NCBI GenBank assembly: GCA_963710205.1
Contig: CAVPZG010000004.1
Span: forward strand, 1 to 64,000
DNA length: 64,000 nucleotides
DNA from: Pacificimonas sp963710205
GTDB lineage: Bacteria > Pseudomonadota > Alphaproteobacteria > Sphingomonadales > Sphingomonadaceae
Direction: 5' to 3'
Position numbers and translations under genes: made by a program. Of the stretch, positions 42,698 to 52,832 are shown piece by piece. Position 1 is the stretch's first letter. The number at the start of each line of letters is the position of its first letter. The notes under the pieces were generated by a model. That model was not told where the DNA came from. It did no database searches and saw only the letters and a program-made list of their open reading frames with translations.

Positions 42698-45295
42698 TCA
42701 ATCTGCGAAGTCGATGTCGGTCATGGCGATGGCGCTGTCCGGAACCGTGCCGGGCTGGCCGGACCCGACCGTGAAGCGGACCCTGCCCGACAGCGGCTGA
42801 CGCGTGCCGTCCGCAGCGACATAGGTCAGCTGCGCGGGCGGAATGGCGAGGTTTACCGTCTGCGTCCCGCCCGCAGGCACGGCGACGCGCATGAACCTGA
42901 CAAGTTCGCGGGCCGGTGCACCGTCCGCGTCGCGGTGGGCATAGACCTGCACGACATCCTCGGCATCCATGTCGCCGCCGTTGGTCAGGTTCACGGACAG
43001 GGTCAACGGCTGTGCGGGGTCGTGCGTTGCGGGCGCGGTAACGGCGGAATAGCCGAACGGGACATAACCGAGGCCATGACCGAAGGCGTAGACGGGCTTG
43101 CCGCCATAATATTTATAGGTGCGGTTGGTCATGGCGTAGTCGTCAAAGGCGGGCATGCCCTGAAGATTTTCATAGAAGGTGACGGGCAGGCGGCCCGCCG
43201 GACTATAGTCACCAAACAGCAGCGCAGCGAGGGCGGGGCCGGTGCGTTCGCCCGGATAGAAGCCCTGCACGATGGCGGGCAGATTCTGGTCCGCCCATTT
43301 CATGTTGACCGCGCTGCCGGTGAAATTGACCTGCACGACGGGTTTGCCGGTGCCATGCAGCGCCTTCATCAAGTCGGTCTGTACCTTTGGCAGGTCGAGC
43401 GTCGTGCGGTCGCCGCCGTCGAAGCCCGGAATTTTGACGTCCATTTCCTCGCCCTCCAGCTTTGCCGAAAGGCCCGAGAAGAAAAGTACGACATCCGCAT
43501 CTTTCGCGGCCGCCATGGCTTCGGCGGTCAGGTCGCGGTCCATCTTGATCCAGCCAAGGGTCGCCATCGGGGCGATGTTGTTGCTGTGCCACGCGGGCGA
43601 CTTCTGGAACACGACCTCAAGCGGATAGCCCTGTCCGGCAGTGAGCAGGATGCCGTCCGCGCCGGTTTCCTGTCCGTCGATCCTGACCGTCAGGCCATCG
43701 GAAAAACGGTAGCGCCCGGTTTCGGACGGTGTGAGCGTGCCCTTCCAGACAGCGGTCAGCGGTGCATCGAGCGTACCCGACGCCGGGTTCAGTTTCCATT
43801 TGGCGTCGATGTCAGGGACGACCTCGGTCTTCGCGGGCGCTCCGGCCGGTTCGTCCGCTGCCCAGTAGCTGGCCTCAAGGCCGGGCTGGCCGTTGTGCGA
43901 CAGGGCCGCGGCGGGAACGGGCTGATAATGCGTGAACATGCCGTCCGCGAGGCCGCTGCCGGGGGCGTAGCTGACGTTCTCCGCGCCAAGGCGTTCGACG
44001 AGCGCCGCCAGCGGCGTCATGGGGCGGGTCGGATTGCCGTTGTAATTGCCGATGAGGACATCGTAATTGTCGGCATTCGGGCCGATGACCGCCACTTTCG
44101 TTCCGGGCGCGAGCGGCAGGATGCCCTCGTTCCTGAGGAGCACGAGCGATTTCCGCGCGGCCTCTTCCGACAGGGCGATATGGGCGTCCGACGCGACGAC
44201 GGACATGGGCGTCGCGCTCCACGGTGTCGCAGGCTGGCCGGGCATCATGCCAAGCTTGTAACGGGCGGTGAAGAGGCGTGTGACGGCGGTGTCGATCTCG
44301 GCCTCCGTGATGAGGCCGGTGCGGACGGCCTCGGTCAGGCCGCGGAACGCCTTGCCGTTGTGATCCTCGCACTCAAGGTCGGTGCCAGCCTTGACGGAAA
44401 CGGCCGCGCCCTCCGCCATGGTTTTGGTGAAGCCGTGATGCCCCTCCTGCAGATAGACGTCGTTGATCGCGCCGCAGTCGGAGACAACGAAGCCGTCGAA
44501 ACCCATGTCGCCGCGCAGCACGTCGCGCATCAGATAGGTGTTGGCGCAGGCGGGTTCACCGCGCACGGCATTGTAGGCGCACATGAGGGATTCGGGGTCC
44601 GCCTCCCCGATCGCCATGGCGAAGGCGGGGAGATACGTTTCCTTCAGGTCCTTCTGACTGACGGCGTAATCGTCGCTGTGGCGACTTTTTTCCGGACCGC
44701 TGTGGACGGCATAATGCTTTACCGTGGCGACGGATTTCAGAAAGTCCGCGTCATCGCCCTGCAGGCCGTTTACGAAATTCACCGCCATGCGGCCGGTCAG
44801 ATAGGGATCCTCTCCGTAGGTTTCCTGACCGCGGCCCCAGCGCGGGTCGCGGAAGATATTGATGTTGGGTGACCAGAAGGTGAGGCCCGTGTAGATCGAG
44901 CGCACATCCTTCGACAGATAATCGTGATGCTTGGCGCGCCCCTCGTCGGAAATGGCAGTCGCGACGCGAAGCATGAGGTCCTCGTCGAACGTCGCGGCCA
45001 GGCCGATCGCCTGCGGGAAGACCGTCGCGTCGCCCGCGCGCGCCACGCCGTGCAGCGCCTCGTTCCAGTAGACATATTCGGGGACGTTCAGCCGTTCGAT
45101 GGCGGGCGCCTTGTCGAACATCTGCTGGACTTTTTCCTCAAGCGTCATTTGCGCGACAAGGGCGGCGGCCCGGGCCTGGTGGGTATCCGCAGCGACCGGC
45201 GCCGCGACGGCAGCGGTCTGCGGCTGAGGCGTGTCCGCTGTCTGGCAGGCGGCGAGGACCAATGCGGACGAAAGGGCGAGAAGTGACGTTTTCAT
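42698..45295 (-). CDS. GH3 glycoside hydrolase with PA14 domain (beta-xylosidase/beta-glucosidase type), lipoprotein
   Basis: The 865-residue protein has a lipobox (LVLAACQT). The GH3 N-terminal domain starts LVAQMTLEEKVQQM, has WNEALHGVAR, FSPNINIFRDPRWGRGQETYGEDP (in parts, W for the first F) and KHYAVHSGPE. The nucleophile Asp is in FVVSDCGAIND. A PA14-type insert (about residues 470-590) lies within the C-terminal half, ending with a fibronectin-III-like domain. This architecture is typical of xylan beta-xylosidases and related plant-glycan hydrolases. The xylA/xylB and sugar porter genes nearby support a xylosidase, but the exact substrate is inferred. Confidence 0.9.
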   Translation of the reverse strand: MKTSLLALSSALVLAACQTADTPQPQTAAVAAPVAADTHQARAAALVAQMTLEEKVQQMFDKAPAIERLNVPEYVYWNEALHGVARAGDATVFPQAIGLAATFDEDLMLRVATAISDEGRAKHHDYLSKDVRSIYTGLTFWSPNINIFRDPRWGRGQETYGEDPYLTGRMAVNFVNGLQGDDADFLKSVATVKHYAVHSGPEKSRHSDDYAVSQKDLKETYLPAFAMAIGEADPESLMCAYNAVRGEPACANTYLMRDVLRGDMGFDGFVVSDCGAINDVYLQEGHHGFTKTMAEGAAVSVKAGTDLECEDHNGKAFRGLTEAVRTGLITEAEIDTAVTRLFTARYKLGMMPGQPATPWSATPMSVVASDAHIALSEEAARKSLVLLRNEGILPLAPGTKVAVIGPNADNYDVLIGNYNGNPTRPMTPLAALVERLGAENVSYAPGSGLADGMFTHYQPVPAAALSHNGQPGLEASYWAADEPAGAPAKTEVVPDIDAKWKLNPASGTLDAPLTAVWKGTLTPSETGRYRFSDGLTVRIDGQETGADGILLTAGQGYPLEVVFQKSPAWHSNNIAPMATLGWIKMDRDLTAEAMAAAKDADVVLFFSGLSAKLEGEEMDVKIPGFDGGDRTTLDLPKVQTDLMKALHGTGKPVVQVNFTGSAVNMKWADQNLPAIVQGFYPGERTGPALAALLFGDYSPAGRLPVTFYENLQGMPAFDDYAMTNRTYKYYGGKPVYAFGHGLGYVPFGYSAVTAPATHDPAQPLTLSVNLTNGGDMDAEDVVQVYAHRDADGAPARELVRFMRVAVPAGGTQTVNLAIPPAQLTYVAADGTRQPLSGRVRFTVGSGQPGTVPDSAIAMTDIDFAD

Positions 45296-45339
45296 TGATA
45301 TTCCCCAAAGCTGCTTGCGGACCGGTGAATCGCGGCCAA

Positions 45340-45353
45340 GTCCATCGTTGTCA
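45340..45353. promoter_or_regulatory. LacI-type operator half site upstream of GH3 gene
   Basis: GTCCATCGTTGTCA, 45 bases upstream of the GH3 start. The right half is TCGTTGTCA. The identical 14-mer occurs at 62215-62228 upstream of the epimerase-halogenase operon. Confidence 0.55.
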
Positions 45354-45409
45354 TAACTCTATGCCGGACGGGCGGGCGGGGCAAGGGCGCCCGCCCGGCC
45401 CGAGCCTTG

Positions 45410-46828
45410 CTAGCCAATCATGTCCTCTAATTCGCGGCCCTTGGTTTCGTGCACCATCATCCAGACGAAGACGATGCTGACGGCGGCGCTGACGGCATAA
45501 AAGCCATAGGCGCCCGCAAGGCCGATAGAGACCAGCATGATCGGGAAGGTCATGGTGATGCCGAAATTGGCGGCCCACTGCGCGAAGCCCGATACGGCGA
45601 GGCCGGAGCCCCTGATCTGGTTCGGGAACATCTCCCCCAGCATGACCCACATGACCGGACCCCAGCTGAAGTTGAAAAGGGCGGCATAGGCGTTGGCGGC
45701 AATCAGCGCGGCGGTCCCCGCGTCATCGGACAGCGCCAGTTTGCCATCCACGAGTTCGCCGGATGAAAAGCTGACCGCCATGATGCCGAGCGTGATGGCC
45801 ATGCCGATAGAGCCGATCAGCAGAAGTGGCTTGCGGCCGATCTTGTCGATGAGCGCGATCGCGGCGAGGCAGGAGAGGATGGAAAGCGTGCCCGAAAGGA
45901 TGTTGATCTTGAGCGCGTCCGCCTCCGAGAAGCCGACGGCCTGCCACAGGACCGCGCCATAGTAGAAGACGACGTTGATGCCGACGAGCTGCTGAAAGAC
46001 GGCGAGGCCAATACCCACCCAGACGATCTTGCGAACCCTGCCGGTATCGCGGTTCAGCAGGTCGGAAAAGCGCGGTTTGTGATCACTGGCGAGGCTTTCG
46101 CGGATCTCCACGACCTTCGTGGAGGCGCGGTGGCTGCCCATCAGACGGGAGAGGACGGACCTGGCTTCGGGCTCCCGGTCGCGGGCGACGAGGAAGCGCG
46201 GGCTTTCGGGGATGGCGAGAAGCGCGATCAGGAAAATCCCGGCGGGGATCATCTCGATCCAGAACATCCAGCGCCACGCCTGATAGCCCAGCCAGAATTC
46301 ATTGGTCGATGCGCCCGCCGCGCCCGCAAGCAGATAGTTGGACAGGAAGGCGGCGGTGAGACCGACGATGATCATGATCTGCTGGATGGACGCGAGACGG
46401 CCCCTGAGACGGGCTGGTGTCACCTCGCTCACATAGGCCGGGGCCATGACGCTGGCCGCACCCACGGCCAGACCGCCAAGGATGCGGTAGATGACGAATT
46501 CAGTGCTGGAACCGGCGATGCCCGATCCCCAGGCACTGACAAGGAAGAAGATTGCGGAAACGAACAGCATGTTGCGGCGTCCGAAGACATCCGCGAGGCG
46601 GCCAGCCGCGAAGGCACCGACGGCGCAGCCGAGCAGCATGGAGGCCACATTGAAACCCGTGCCGACGCTGTCCGAATTGAAGGCGCTTTGCAGGCCATCG
46701 ACCGTGCCGTTGATCACACCGGAATCGAAGCCGAACAGGAAGCCACCGATGGTGGCGACGGTAACGATGAGCGCGACGAAGCCTGTATTCCCGCCCTCCT
46801 GCGCCGGTATGGATGCAGATTCAGCCAT
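45410..46828 (-). CDS. MFS sugar porter (xylose/glucose type)
   Basis: The 472-residue, 12-helix protein has sugar-porter signatures: GFLFGFDSGVINGTVDGLQ (helix 1), GRLADVFGRRNML, PESPRFLVARDREPEA and a second IDKIGRKPLLL after helix 8. It belongs to the H+-coupled D-xylose/glucose symporter group. It sits between the GH3 gene and the LacI gene on the same strand. Transport of xylose, matching the adjacent xylA and xylB, is the likely role. Confidence 0.92.
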   Translation of the reverse strand: MAESASIPAQEGGNTGFVALIVTVATIGGFLFGFDSGVINGTVDGLQSAFNSDSVGTGFNVASMLLGCAVGAFAAGRLADVFGRRNMLFVSAIFFLVSAWGSGIAGSSTEFVIYRILGGLAVGAASVMAPAYVSEVTPARLRGRLASIQQIMIIVGLTAAFLSNYLLAGAAGASTNEFWLGYQAWRWMFWIEMIPAGIFLIALLAIPESPRFLVARDREPEARSVLSRLMGSHRASTKVVEIRESLASDHKPRFSDLLNRDTGRVRKIVWVGIGLAVFQQLVGINVVFYYGAVLWQAVGFSEADALKINILSGTLSILSCLAAIALIDKIGRKPLLLIGSIGMAITLGIMAVSFSSGELVDGKLALSDDAGTAALIAANAYAALFNFSWGPVMWVMLGEMFPNQIRGSGLAVSGFAQWAANFGITMTFPIMLVSIGLAGAYGFYAVSAAVSIVFVWMMVHETKGRELEDMIG

Positions 46829-46954
46829 TCATGATACTCCCCGTGTCTTGCGCTTCCTGCGAAGCCTGTCCCGCTCCCTCCTCTCCCCCGTCCACCCCCT
46901 ATCACCCGTAGGATGGCAGGAAGGGCGCAGGCAGCGGGACGGATTGAGTGATTG

Positions 46955-48004
46955 TTATCCCACCCTGCCCGTGCTGCCTCTTTCGACCAGCTTGTAAGGC
47001 AGGGTTATGCGTGCCGTCTCGCCGCCGGCACCCGCGACGCGGTCGGTCAGGATACGCACCGCCTCCGACACCATTTCGACGATGGGCTGATAGATGGTGG
47101 TCAGCTGCGGACTGATGACGCCGGCGACGGGCGTGTCGTCGAAACCGGCCACGCTGAGATCGCGGGGCACGTGCAGGTCCCGGCGGTAGGCGGCGGCGAT
47201 GACAGCGGCGGCCATGTCGTCGTTGGACGCGAAAATGGCCGTCGGGCGATCCTTCAGATCGAGCAGGGTGTCGGCGGATTCAAGGCCGGAGGCCCAGTCG
47301 AACAGGCCCTGTGCGACGAGTGTCTCGTCCGCGGCAATCCCCGCGTCCGACAGCGCGGCGCGGTAGCCCTTCAGCCGCATGCCGGTCGCGGCATGATCGG
47401 GATGCCCCTTGATGAAACCGATGCGGCGATGGCCAAGGCCGATCAGATATGCGGTCATGTCCCTGGCAGCCGCGACGTCGTCCATGTTGACGGAGGCGGC
47501 GACCGTTTCGGGCTGACCTGACGCGATCATGACATGGCGGATGTTGCGTCGCCGGAGCATGTCGATGACCGCCGGATTGTCGCAAAGCGGCGGCGTGACG
47601 ACGACCCCCATGGGCGCGGTCTGCACGATGCTGCGTTCGAGGGCGTCGAGGTCGATATCCGCGCCCGTCGTTCCGCCCTCCATCATCACGTGCAGGCCCG
47701 CCTTCTGACATTGCTGCAACGCGCCGAGGTGGACGCTTTCCATATAGGCACGGCTGGGGTTGTCGACGATCAGCGCGACGATCTGGGCCGCGCCGGAGCG
47801 CAGGCTGCGGGCCGCATGGTTGAACTGGTAATCGAGGCTGCGCGCGGCGGCGAGCACCTTGTCGCGGGTGGATTCGCGTACATAGGCCTCTCCGTTCAAA
47901 ACCCGGCTGACGGTCTTGAACGAGACGCCCGCCGCATGGGCGACATCGACCATCGTGGTGCGCGAATCGGACGCCATGTTTCTGTCTGCACCGTCAGCCA
48001 TCAT
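46955..48004 (-). CDS. LacI-family transcriptional regulator
   Basis: The 349-residue protein has a LacI-type DNA-binding domain (MVDVAHAAGVSFKTVSRVLNGE, in pieces) with hinge HAARSLRSG, and a periplasmic-binding-protein-like sensor with GHRRIGFIKG, FASNDDMAAAV and VAGFDDTPVA. It is divergent from xylB, and its operator-like site lies between them. It is the natural candidate for the repressor of the region, with xylose or a xylose derivative as effector (inferred). Confidence 0.92.
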   Translation of the reverse strand: MMADGADRNMASDSRTTMVDVAHAAGVSFKTVSRVLNGEAYVRESTRDKVLAAARSLDYQFNHAARSLRSGAAQIVALIVDNPSRAYMESVHLGALQQCQKAGLHVMMEGGTTGADIDLDALERSIVQTAPMGVVVTPPLCDNPAVIDMLRRRNIRHVMIASGQPETVAASVNMDDVAAARDMTAYLIGLGHRRIGFIKGHPDHAATGMRLKGYRAALSDAGIAADETLVAQGLFDWASGLESADTLLDLKDRPTAIFASNDDMAAAVIAAAYRRDLHVPRDLSVAGFDDTPVAGVISPQLTTIYQPIVEMVSEAVRILTDRVAGAGGETARITLPYKLVERGSTGRVG

Positions 48005-48060
48005 TGGCCATCCTTATACTCCCCCCCGGGTCACATTCGCCTAATCCATCGGCCCTGCCG

Positions 48061-48074
48061 TGACAAGGTTGTCA
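48061..48074. promoter_or_regulatory. LacI-type operator between regulator and xylB
   Basis: TGACAAGGTTGTCA is a palindrome with six-base half sites TGACAA and TTGTCA and a 2-base centre. It lies 57 bases upstream of the lacI-type gene and 28 bases upstream of the xylB start. This is the best palindrome of the four related sites. Confidence 0.7.
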
Positions 48075-48101
48075 AGCATTACGGCATTTCGCTATGCATG
48101 A

Positions 48102-49631
48102 ATGCCGCGCCGCCAGAACATGCGTGACGTGAATTCGGGGAGAGTGAAGATCGCGACCGGGACAGAATCGCCGCTCTACCTGGGCATCGACCTTGGCACG
48201 TCGGGCGTCAAAGTCATCGCCATGGACGAGGGCAATGCCGTGACCGGCGAAGCCGCCGCGGCGCTCGGGATTTCGCGCCCCGGCCCGCTGATGAGCGAGC
48301 AGGACCCGGCGGACTGGTGGGCGGCAGTCGACGCGGCGGTCCTGCAACTCGGCAGCGGCATTCGCGCGAGCATCGCAGCCATCGGCCTGACCGGACAGAT
48401 GCACGGCGCTGTGCCGCTGGACGCGGCGGGGGAGGTCCTGCGGCCCGCGATACTGTGGAATGACGGGCGCAGCCATGCGGAATGCGCGGAGATGGAGGCG
48501 ATGGTTCCGGACCTTGCGGACATCACCGGCAACCGCGCCATGCCAGGGTTCACCGCGCCGAAACTGCTATGGCTGCGGAAACACGAACCTGACCTGTTCG
48601 AACGAACAGCGAAAATATTGCTGCCGAAAGACTGGCTTCGCTACCGCATGTCGGGCGCGATGGTCAGCGACATGTCGGATGCCGCAGGGACGCTGTGGCT
48701 GAACGTCGGCAGGCGGACCTGGTCAGACGATACGCTGTCGGCGTGCGGGCTGACGCGGGATCACATGCCGGATCTGGCCGAGGGCGGCGCGGTGTCAGCA
48801 TATCTGTCGAGCGAACTTGCCGCGCACTGGGGCATGACGGCGGGCATGCCGATCGCGGCGGGCGGCGGCGACAATGCGGCGGGCGCGGTCGGGGCGGGCA
48901 TCGTGGGACCGGGCGAAACGATGCTGTCCATCGGCACGTCGGGCGTGATCTTTCATGTCGATGCGGATTACCGGCCCAATCCGGCGGGCGGCGTGCACAC
49001 CTTCTGTCACGCATTGCCGGGGCTGTGGCACCAGATGTCGGTCATGCTGAGTGCGGCGAGTGCCATCGACTGGGCAGCCCGCGTAACGGGTTTTGGCAAT
49101 GCCGAGGCGCTTCACAGCGCGGCGGAAGCGCGCGGCCGGGTGACGGACGGCGAGATATTCCTGCCCTATCTGTCGGGTGAGCGGACGCCGCATAACGACC
49201 CGCATGCGACGGGTGCGTTTTTCGGACTGACGCATGACACCGACGCGGCCGCCCTGGCGCAGGCGGCGCTGGAGGGGGTGGCCCTTGCCTACAGGGATGG
49301 CGCGGACGCAATTGCGGCGACGGGCAACGAGATTTCGGAACTGACGGTGATCGGCGGCGGATCGCGGTCGCGTTATTTTGGCGAGGTGCTGGCGGCGGCA
49401 CTGGAAAAACCGCTGGTTTACCGGAACGGTGCGGATCGCGGTCCCGCCTATGGCGCGGCGCGGCTGGCGAGACTGGCAGCGGGCGATCATGCCGCCGAGG
49501 TGCTGACGGCGCCCGATGTCGTTCGGCGGGTGGAGCCGGACGCCGGAATGGCTGCGGCACTGAAGCCAAAACATGAGAGATTCAAACAGCTTTACAAACA
49601 CAGCCGCAAGGCGATGGGAGACGGATCATGA
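48102..49631 (+). CDS. xylB: Xylulokinase
   Basis: XylB phosphorylates D-xylulose to xylulose-5-phosphate. The 509-residue FGGY-family protein opens with LYLGIDLGTSGVKVIAMDEGN (in parts) and has GLTGQMHG, LWNDGR, PAIL, AGGGDNAAGAVG and IGTSGV, plus the C-terminal GGGSRSRYFGEVLAAALEKP. The start is uncertain: ATG at 48102, ATG at 48120, or GTG at 48144 next to GGGGAGA are all in frame. The stop overlaps xylA by ATGA. Confidence 0.93.
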   Translation: MPRRQNMRDVNSGRVKIATGTESPLYLGIDLGTSGVKVIAMDEGNAVTGEAAAALGISRPGPLMSEQDPADWWAAVDAAVLQLGSGIRASIAAIGLTGQMHGAVPLDAAGEVLRPAILWNDGRSHAECAEMEAMVPDLADITGNRAMPGFTAPKLLWLRKHEPDLFERTAKILLPKDWLRYRMSGAMVSDMSDAAGTLWLNVGRRTWSDDTLSACGLTRDHMPDLAEGGAVSAYLSSELAAHWGMTAGMPIAAGGGDNAAGAVGAGIVGPGETMLSIGTSGVIFHVDADYRPNPAGGVHTFCHALPGLWHQMSVMLSAASAIDWAARVTGFGNAEALHSAAEARGRVTDGEIFLPYLSGERTPHNDPHATGAFFGLTHDTDAAALAQAALEGVALAYRDGADAIAATGNEISELTVIGGGSRSRYFGEVLAAALEKPLVYRNGADRGPAYGAARLARLAAGDHAAEVLTAPDVVRRVEPDAGMAAALKPKHERFKQLYKHSRKAMGDGS

Positions 49632-50950
49632 AACCGGAAGATTATTTCAAATCGCTGCCGCAGGTTAAGTTCGAGGGGCCTGATTCCACCAGCGAGCTGG
49701 CCTATCGCCATTATGACAAAACGCGCGTCGTCATGGGCAAGACCATGGAAGAACATCTGCGGATCGGCGTCTGTTTCTGGCACACCTTCTGCTGGGACGG
49801 TTTCGACGTCTTTGGCGCGGGCACATTCAACCGGCCCTGGCATCACATGGACGATCAGAAGGAAGCCGCACGGGTGAAGCGCCACGCAGCGTTCGACCTC
49901 TTCAGCGCGCTCGACCTGCCCTATTTCTGCTTCCACGATGTCGATGTCATGCAGCCGGCACAGACGCCGAAAGAGCATGTCGCCAACCTGAACGTCGCCG
50001 TCGACCATCTGGAAGAACTGATGGCCAGGACGGGGCGCAAGCTCCTTTGGGGAACGGCCAATAATTTCTCGCATCCACGCTACATGGCCGGGGCGGCGAC
50101 CAATCCAAACCCGGATGTGGCGGCCTTTGCGGGTTTGCAGGTGCGTGAGGCGCTGAACGCGACGCATCGCCTGGGCGGCGAAAATTACGTCCTTTGGGGC
50201 GGGCGCGAGGGTTACGACACGATCCTCAACACCGACCTGGGCCAGGAGCTGGATCAGTTCGGTCGTTTCCTGGAGGCTGTCGTCGCGCACAAGCACAAGA
50301 TCGGCTTCACGGGCGATATCCTGATCGAGCCAAAGCCGCACGAGCCGACCAAGCATCAATATGATTCGACCGTTCAGACCGTGCACGCCTTTCTGCAGCG
50401 CTATGGGCTGGAAAAGGAAGTACGCGTCAATATCGAGGCGAACCACGCGACGCTGGCGGGTCTGAGTTTCGAGCATGAAGTCGACATGGCCTTCGCCCTC
50501 GGCATATTCGGCTCGCTCGATCTCAATCGGGGCGATCCGCAAAATGGCTGGGACACCGACCAGTTTCCGAATGACCTGCGCGAAATCACCCTGGTGATAA
50601 AGTCGATCCTGGAAAATGGCGGCTTTGGCAAGGGCGGCATGAATTTCGACGCCAAGGTGCGCCGCCAGTCGATCCAGGCGGATGATATCGCCCATGCGCA
50701 TGTCGGCGCTGTGGACCTGCTGGCCCGCGCGCTTCTGAATGCCGAGGCACTGATCGAGGATGGCCGCATGGCCAGGTTCAAATCGGAGCGCTACGCCGGT
50801 TGGAAATCGGGAATCGGTGCGAAGCTGCTGAAGGGCGATGCCACGCTGGATGAGGTCGCGGACAGCGCGCTCGCCGCCAACCATTCGCCGGAGCCGGTCA
50901 CCGGGCGGCAGGAATGGCTGGAAAATGTCGTCACCGAGTTCACGCGCTAG
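49628..50950 (+). CDS. xylA: Xylose isomerase
   Basis: XylA converts D-xylose to D-xylulose. The 440-residue class II type has catalytic His in FCFHDVDV, metal-ligand Glu and Asp residues, and EANHATLAG and LDLNRGD near the second metal site. WHTFCWDGFDVFGAGTF also fits. The gene overlaps xylB by 4 bases, so the two enzymes of the isomerase pathway are co-translated. Confidence 0.95.
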   Translation: MKPEDYFKSLPQVKFEGPDSTSELAYRHYDKTRVVMGKTMEEHLRIGVCFWHTFCWDGFDVFGAGTFNRPWHHMDDQKEAARVKRHAAFDLFSALDLPYFCFHDVDVMQPAQTPKEHVANLNVAVDHLEELMARTGRKLLWGTANNFSHPRYMAGAATNPNPDVAAFAGLQVREALNATHRLGGENYVLWGGREGYDTILNTDLGQELDQFGRFLEAVVAHKHKIGFTGDILIEPKPHEPTKHQYDSTVQTVHAFLQRYGLEKEVRVNIEANHATLAGLSFEHEVDMAFALGIFGSLDLNRGDPQNGWDTDQFPNDLREITLVIKSILENGGFGKGGMNFDAKVRRQSIQADDIAHAHVGAVDLLARALLNAEALIEDGRMARFKSERYAGWKSGIGAKLLKGDATLDEVADSALAANHSPEPVTGRQEWLENVVTEFTR

Positions 50951-50959
50951 GCAGCCGCT

Positions 50960-52756
50960 TCAGACCATGACGTAAATCGCCGTGCAGGTGAATATCCCGA
51001 CGATGATATTCATCGGCACGCCGATCTTCAGAAAATCGACGAAGCGGTAATTACCGGCCGCATAGACGATGGTATTCGTCTGATAGCCGATGGGTGTGGC
51101 GAAACTCGCGCTGGCGCCGAACATGACGGCGAACAGCAATGGCCGCGCGTCGACGCCGATTTCGGGGGCAAGCGCCAGGACGATGGGGGCCATGATGACG
51201 GCGACGGCATTGTTGGTGACGATTTCCGTAAGCGTGGAGGTGATGCCGTAGATGATCAGCAGGACGACGAAATAGGGGGCGACCTGCATCAAGGGTGTGG
51301 CCCACGACACGATGAGATCGACCGTCCCGGCATTTTCAAGGCCAACGCCGACAGCGAGCATGGCGAAAATGAGGACGAGGACATTGCCATCGATGCTTTG
51401 CCACGCTTCCTCCGCATCGATGCAGCGGGTGGCGAGAACGAGCGCGACGCCGATGATGGCGAGCAGGTGGATGGGCGCGATGTCGAACGCGGCCAGTGCG
51501 ATGATGCCCAGGAGCGCAGCGAGGGCGACGGGCGCGCGGTCGCGGCGGAAGGGGCGGACGGCGCTTTTGCCGACATCGACCAGATTGACGTTGGACCGGA
51601 GCGCGGCGATGGCGCTGGCATCGCCCGCGACGAGAAGGCGGTCCCCCGCGCGCAGGCGGACCTCTCCAAGAGATGGTCCGGCCACGTGCCGCGCGCGTGA
51701 CAGCCCGACGACACGGACATGCAGACGGGCCAGAAACGGAATGTCGGCAAGGCGGCGCCCGATGGCGGGATGCGACGCGCCTATGGCCGCGTCCGCGAAC
51801 ACGACCTCTCGCCGCGTGCGCTGCGACGAGGACAGGTCGCGGCCCACGCCGAGAATATGGAGGTCGTTCTCCGCCAGCGAGCGGAGTTCGGGCGCACTGG
51901 CGGCCGTCACGATCACGTCGCCCGATTTGAGGAGGATGGGCGTGTTTGTATCGCGCAGAAAGTCGCGTCCGCGGCGGACCGCAATGAAGCGCGTGCCGGG
52001 ATGCTGCAGGACCGGCCAGTCATGCACGTCGCTGCCGATCAGGGCCGAGTTCTCGCTGATCCGGAAATCCGAAACGTAGAGATAATCGTCGTCATGCACC
52101 TCCTCGGCAATGTCGGCACCGTCCTGCGGCAGCAGCCATTTGCCGAACAGAATAATCGTGATGAAGCCGCCCGCCGCCGCCGCCAGTCCGACGGGTGTGA
52201 TCTCGAAGATGCCGAACGCGGCCTCGCCCGCCTTGCGCGCGACACCGTCGACGAGAAGGTTGGTGGACGTGCCGATCAGGGTCAGGCCGCCGCCCATGAT
52301 ACTGATGTAGGAAAGCGGAATGAGAAGCCGCCGGGCGCCGATGCCCGCCGCGCTGGCGATGCGCTTCATGATAGGGACAAGTACGAGGACGACAGGCGTG
52401 TTGTTGACGAGCGAGGACGCGGCGAACACGCCTGCGAACATTTCCGCGATGGAGGAGCGGGGGCGCTCCCTCGTGCGCCGAATGACAAGACCTGCCATCG
52501 CCTCGATCACCCCGGTGCGGATGAGCGCGCCCGACAGGATGAACATCGCGCCGATGGTGATGGGCGCGGTGTTCGAAAAGACTTCGGTCATCCGCTCGGC
52601 ACTGACGAAACCGAGCAGCGGCATGAGCGCCGCGCCGACAATGGCGAGAACGACAGGCGGGAACCGCTCGGCGATGAAGCCCGCGATGAGCAGGATCAGG
52701 ATTGCAAGACCGATCCACGCCGAACTCGACTCAACCCATGCCGATATGACTGCCAA
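50960..52756 (-). CDS. SLC13/DASS-type anion permease with TrkA-C (RCK) domains
   Basis: The 598-residue protein has about 12 membrane segments in two halves (IGLAILILLIAGFIAERFPPV to the first, then IIALAAFDIAPIHLLAIIGVAL). Between them sit two RCK/TrkA-C domains (residues about 215-380). Conserved NNTPVVLVLVPIMK and TNNAVAVIMAPIVL are the two repeat signatures of the DASS/citrate or sulfate permease family. Location beside xylA, on the opposite strand, gives no substrate. Citrate, sulfate or dicarboxylate are all possible. Confidence 0.85.
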   Translation of the reverse strand: MAVISAWVESSSAWIGLAILILLIAGFIAERFPPVVLAIVGAALMPLLGFVSAERMTEVFSNTAPITIGAMFILSGALIRTGVIEAMAGLVIRRTRERPRSSIAEMFAGVFAASSLVNNTPVVLVLVPIMKRIASAAGIGARRLLIPLSYISIMGGGLTLIGTSTNLLVDGVARKAGEAAFGIFEITPVGLAAAAGGFITIILFGKWLLPQDGADIAEEVHDDDYLYVSDFRISENSALIGSDVHDWPVLQHPGTRFIAVRRGRDFLRDTNTPILLKSGDVIVTAASAPELRSLAENDLHILGVGRDLSSSQRTRREVVFADAAIGASHPAIGRRLADIPFLARLHVRVVGLSRARHVAGPSLGEVRLRAGDRLLVAGDASAIAALRSNVNLVDVGKSAVRPFRRDRAPVALAALLGIIALAAFDIAPIHLLAIIGVALVLATRCIDAEEAWQSIDGNVLVLIFAMLAVGVGLENAGTVDLIVSWATPLMQVAPYFVVLLIIYGITSTLTEIVTNNAVAVIMAPIVLALAPEIGVDARPLLFAVMFGASASFATPIGYQTNTIVYAAGNYRFVDFLKIGVPMNIIVGIFTCTAIYVMV

Positions 52757-52792
52757 TGCCGGGTCCCATGAAATCAGAACATGAGAATGTCC

Positions 52793-52819
52793 TATCGCCG
52801 GATTTGGTTCCCGGCGATA
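52793..52819. terminator. Hairpin between GH3 operon end and SLC13 gene
   Basis: A 9-bp perfect stem (TATCGCCGG at 52793-52801 with CCGGCGATA at 52811-52819). No strong T-run is seen. It lies just downstream of the last gene of the halogenase-glycosidase unit. Confidence 0.4.
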
Positions 52820-52832
52820 TGGCTATTGCACT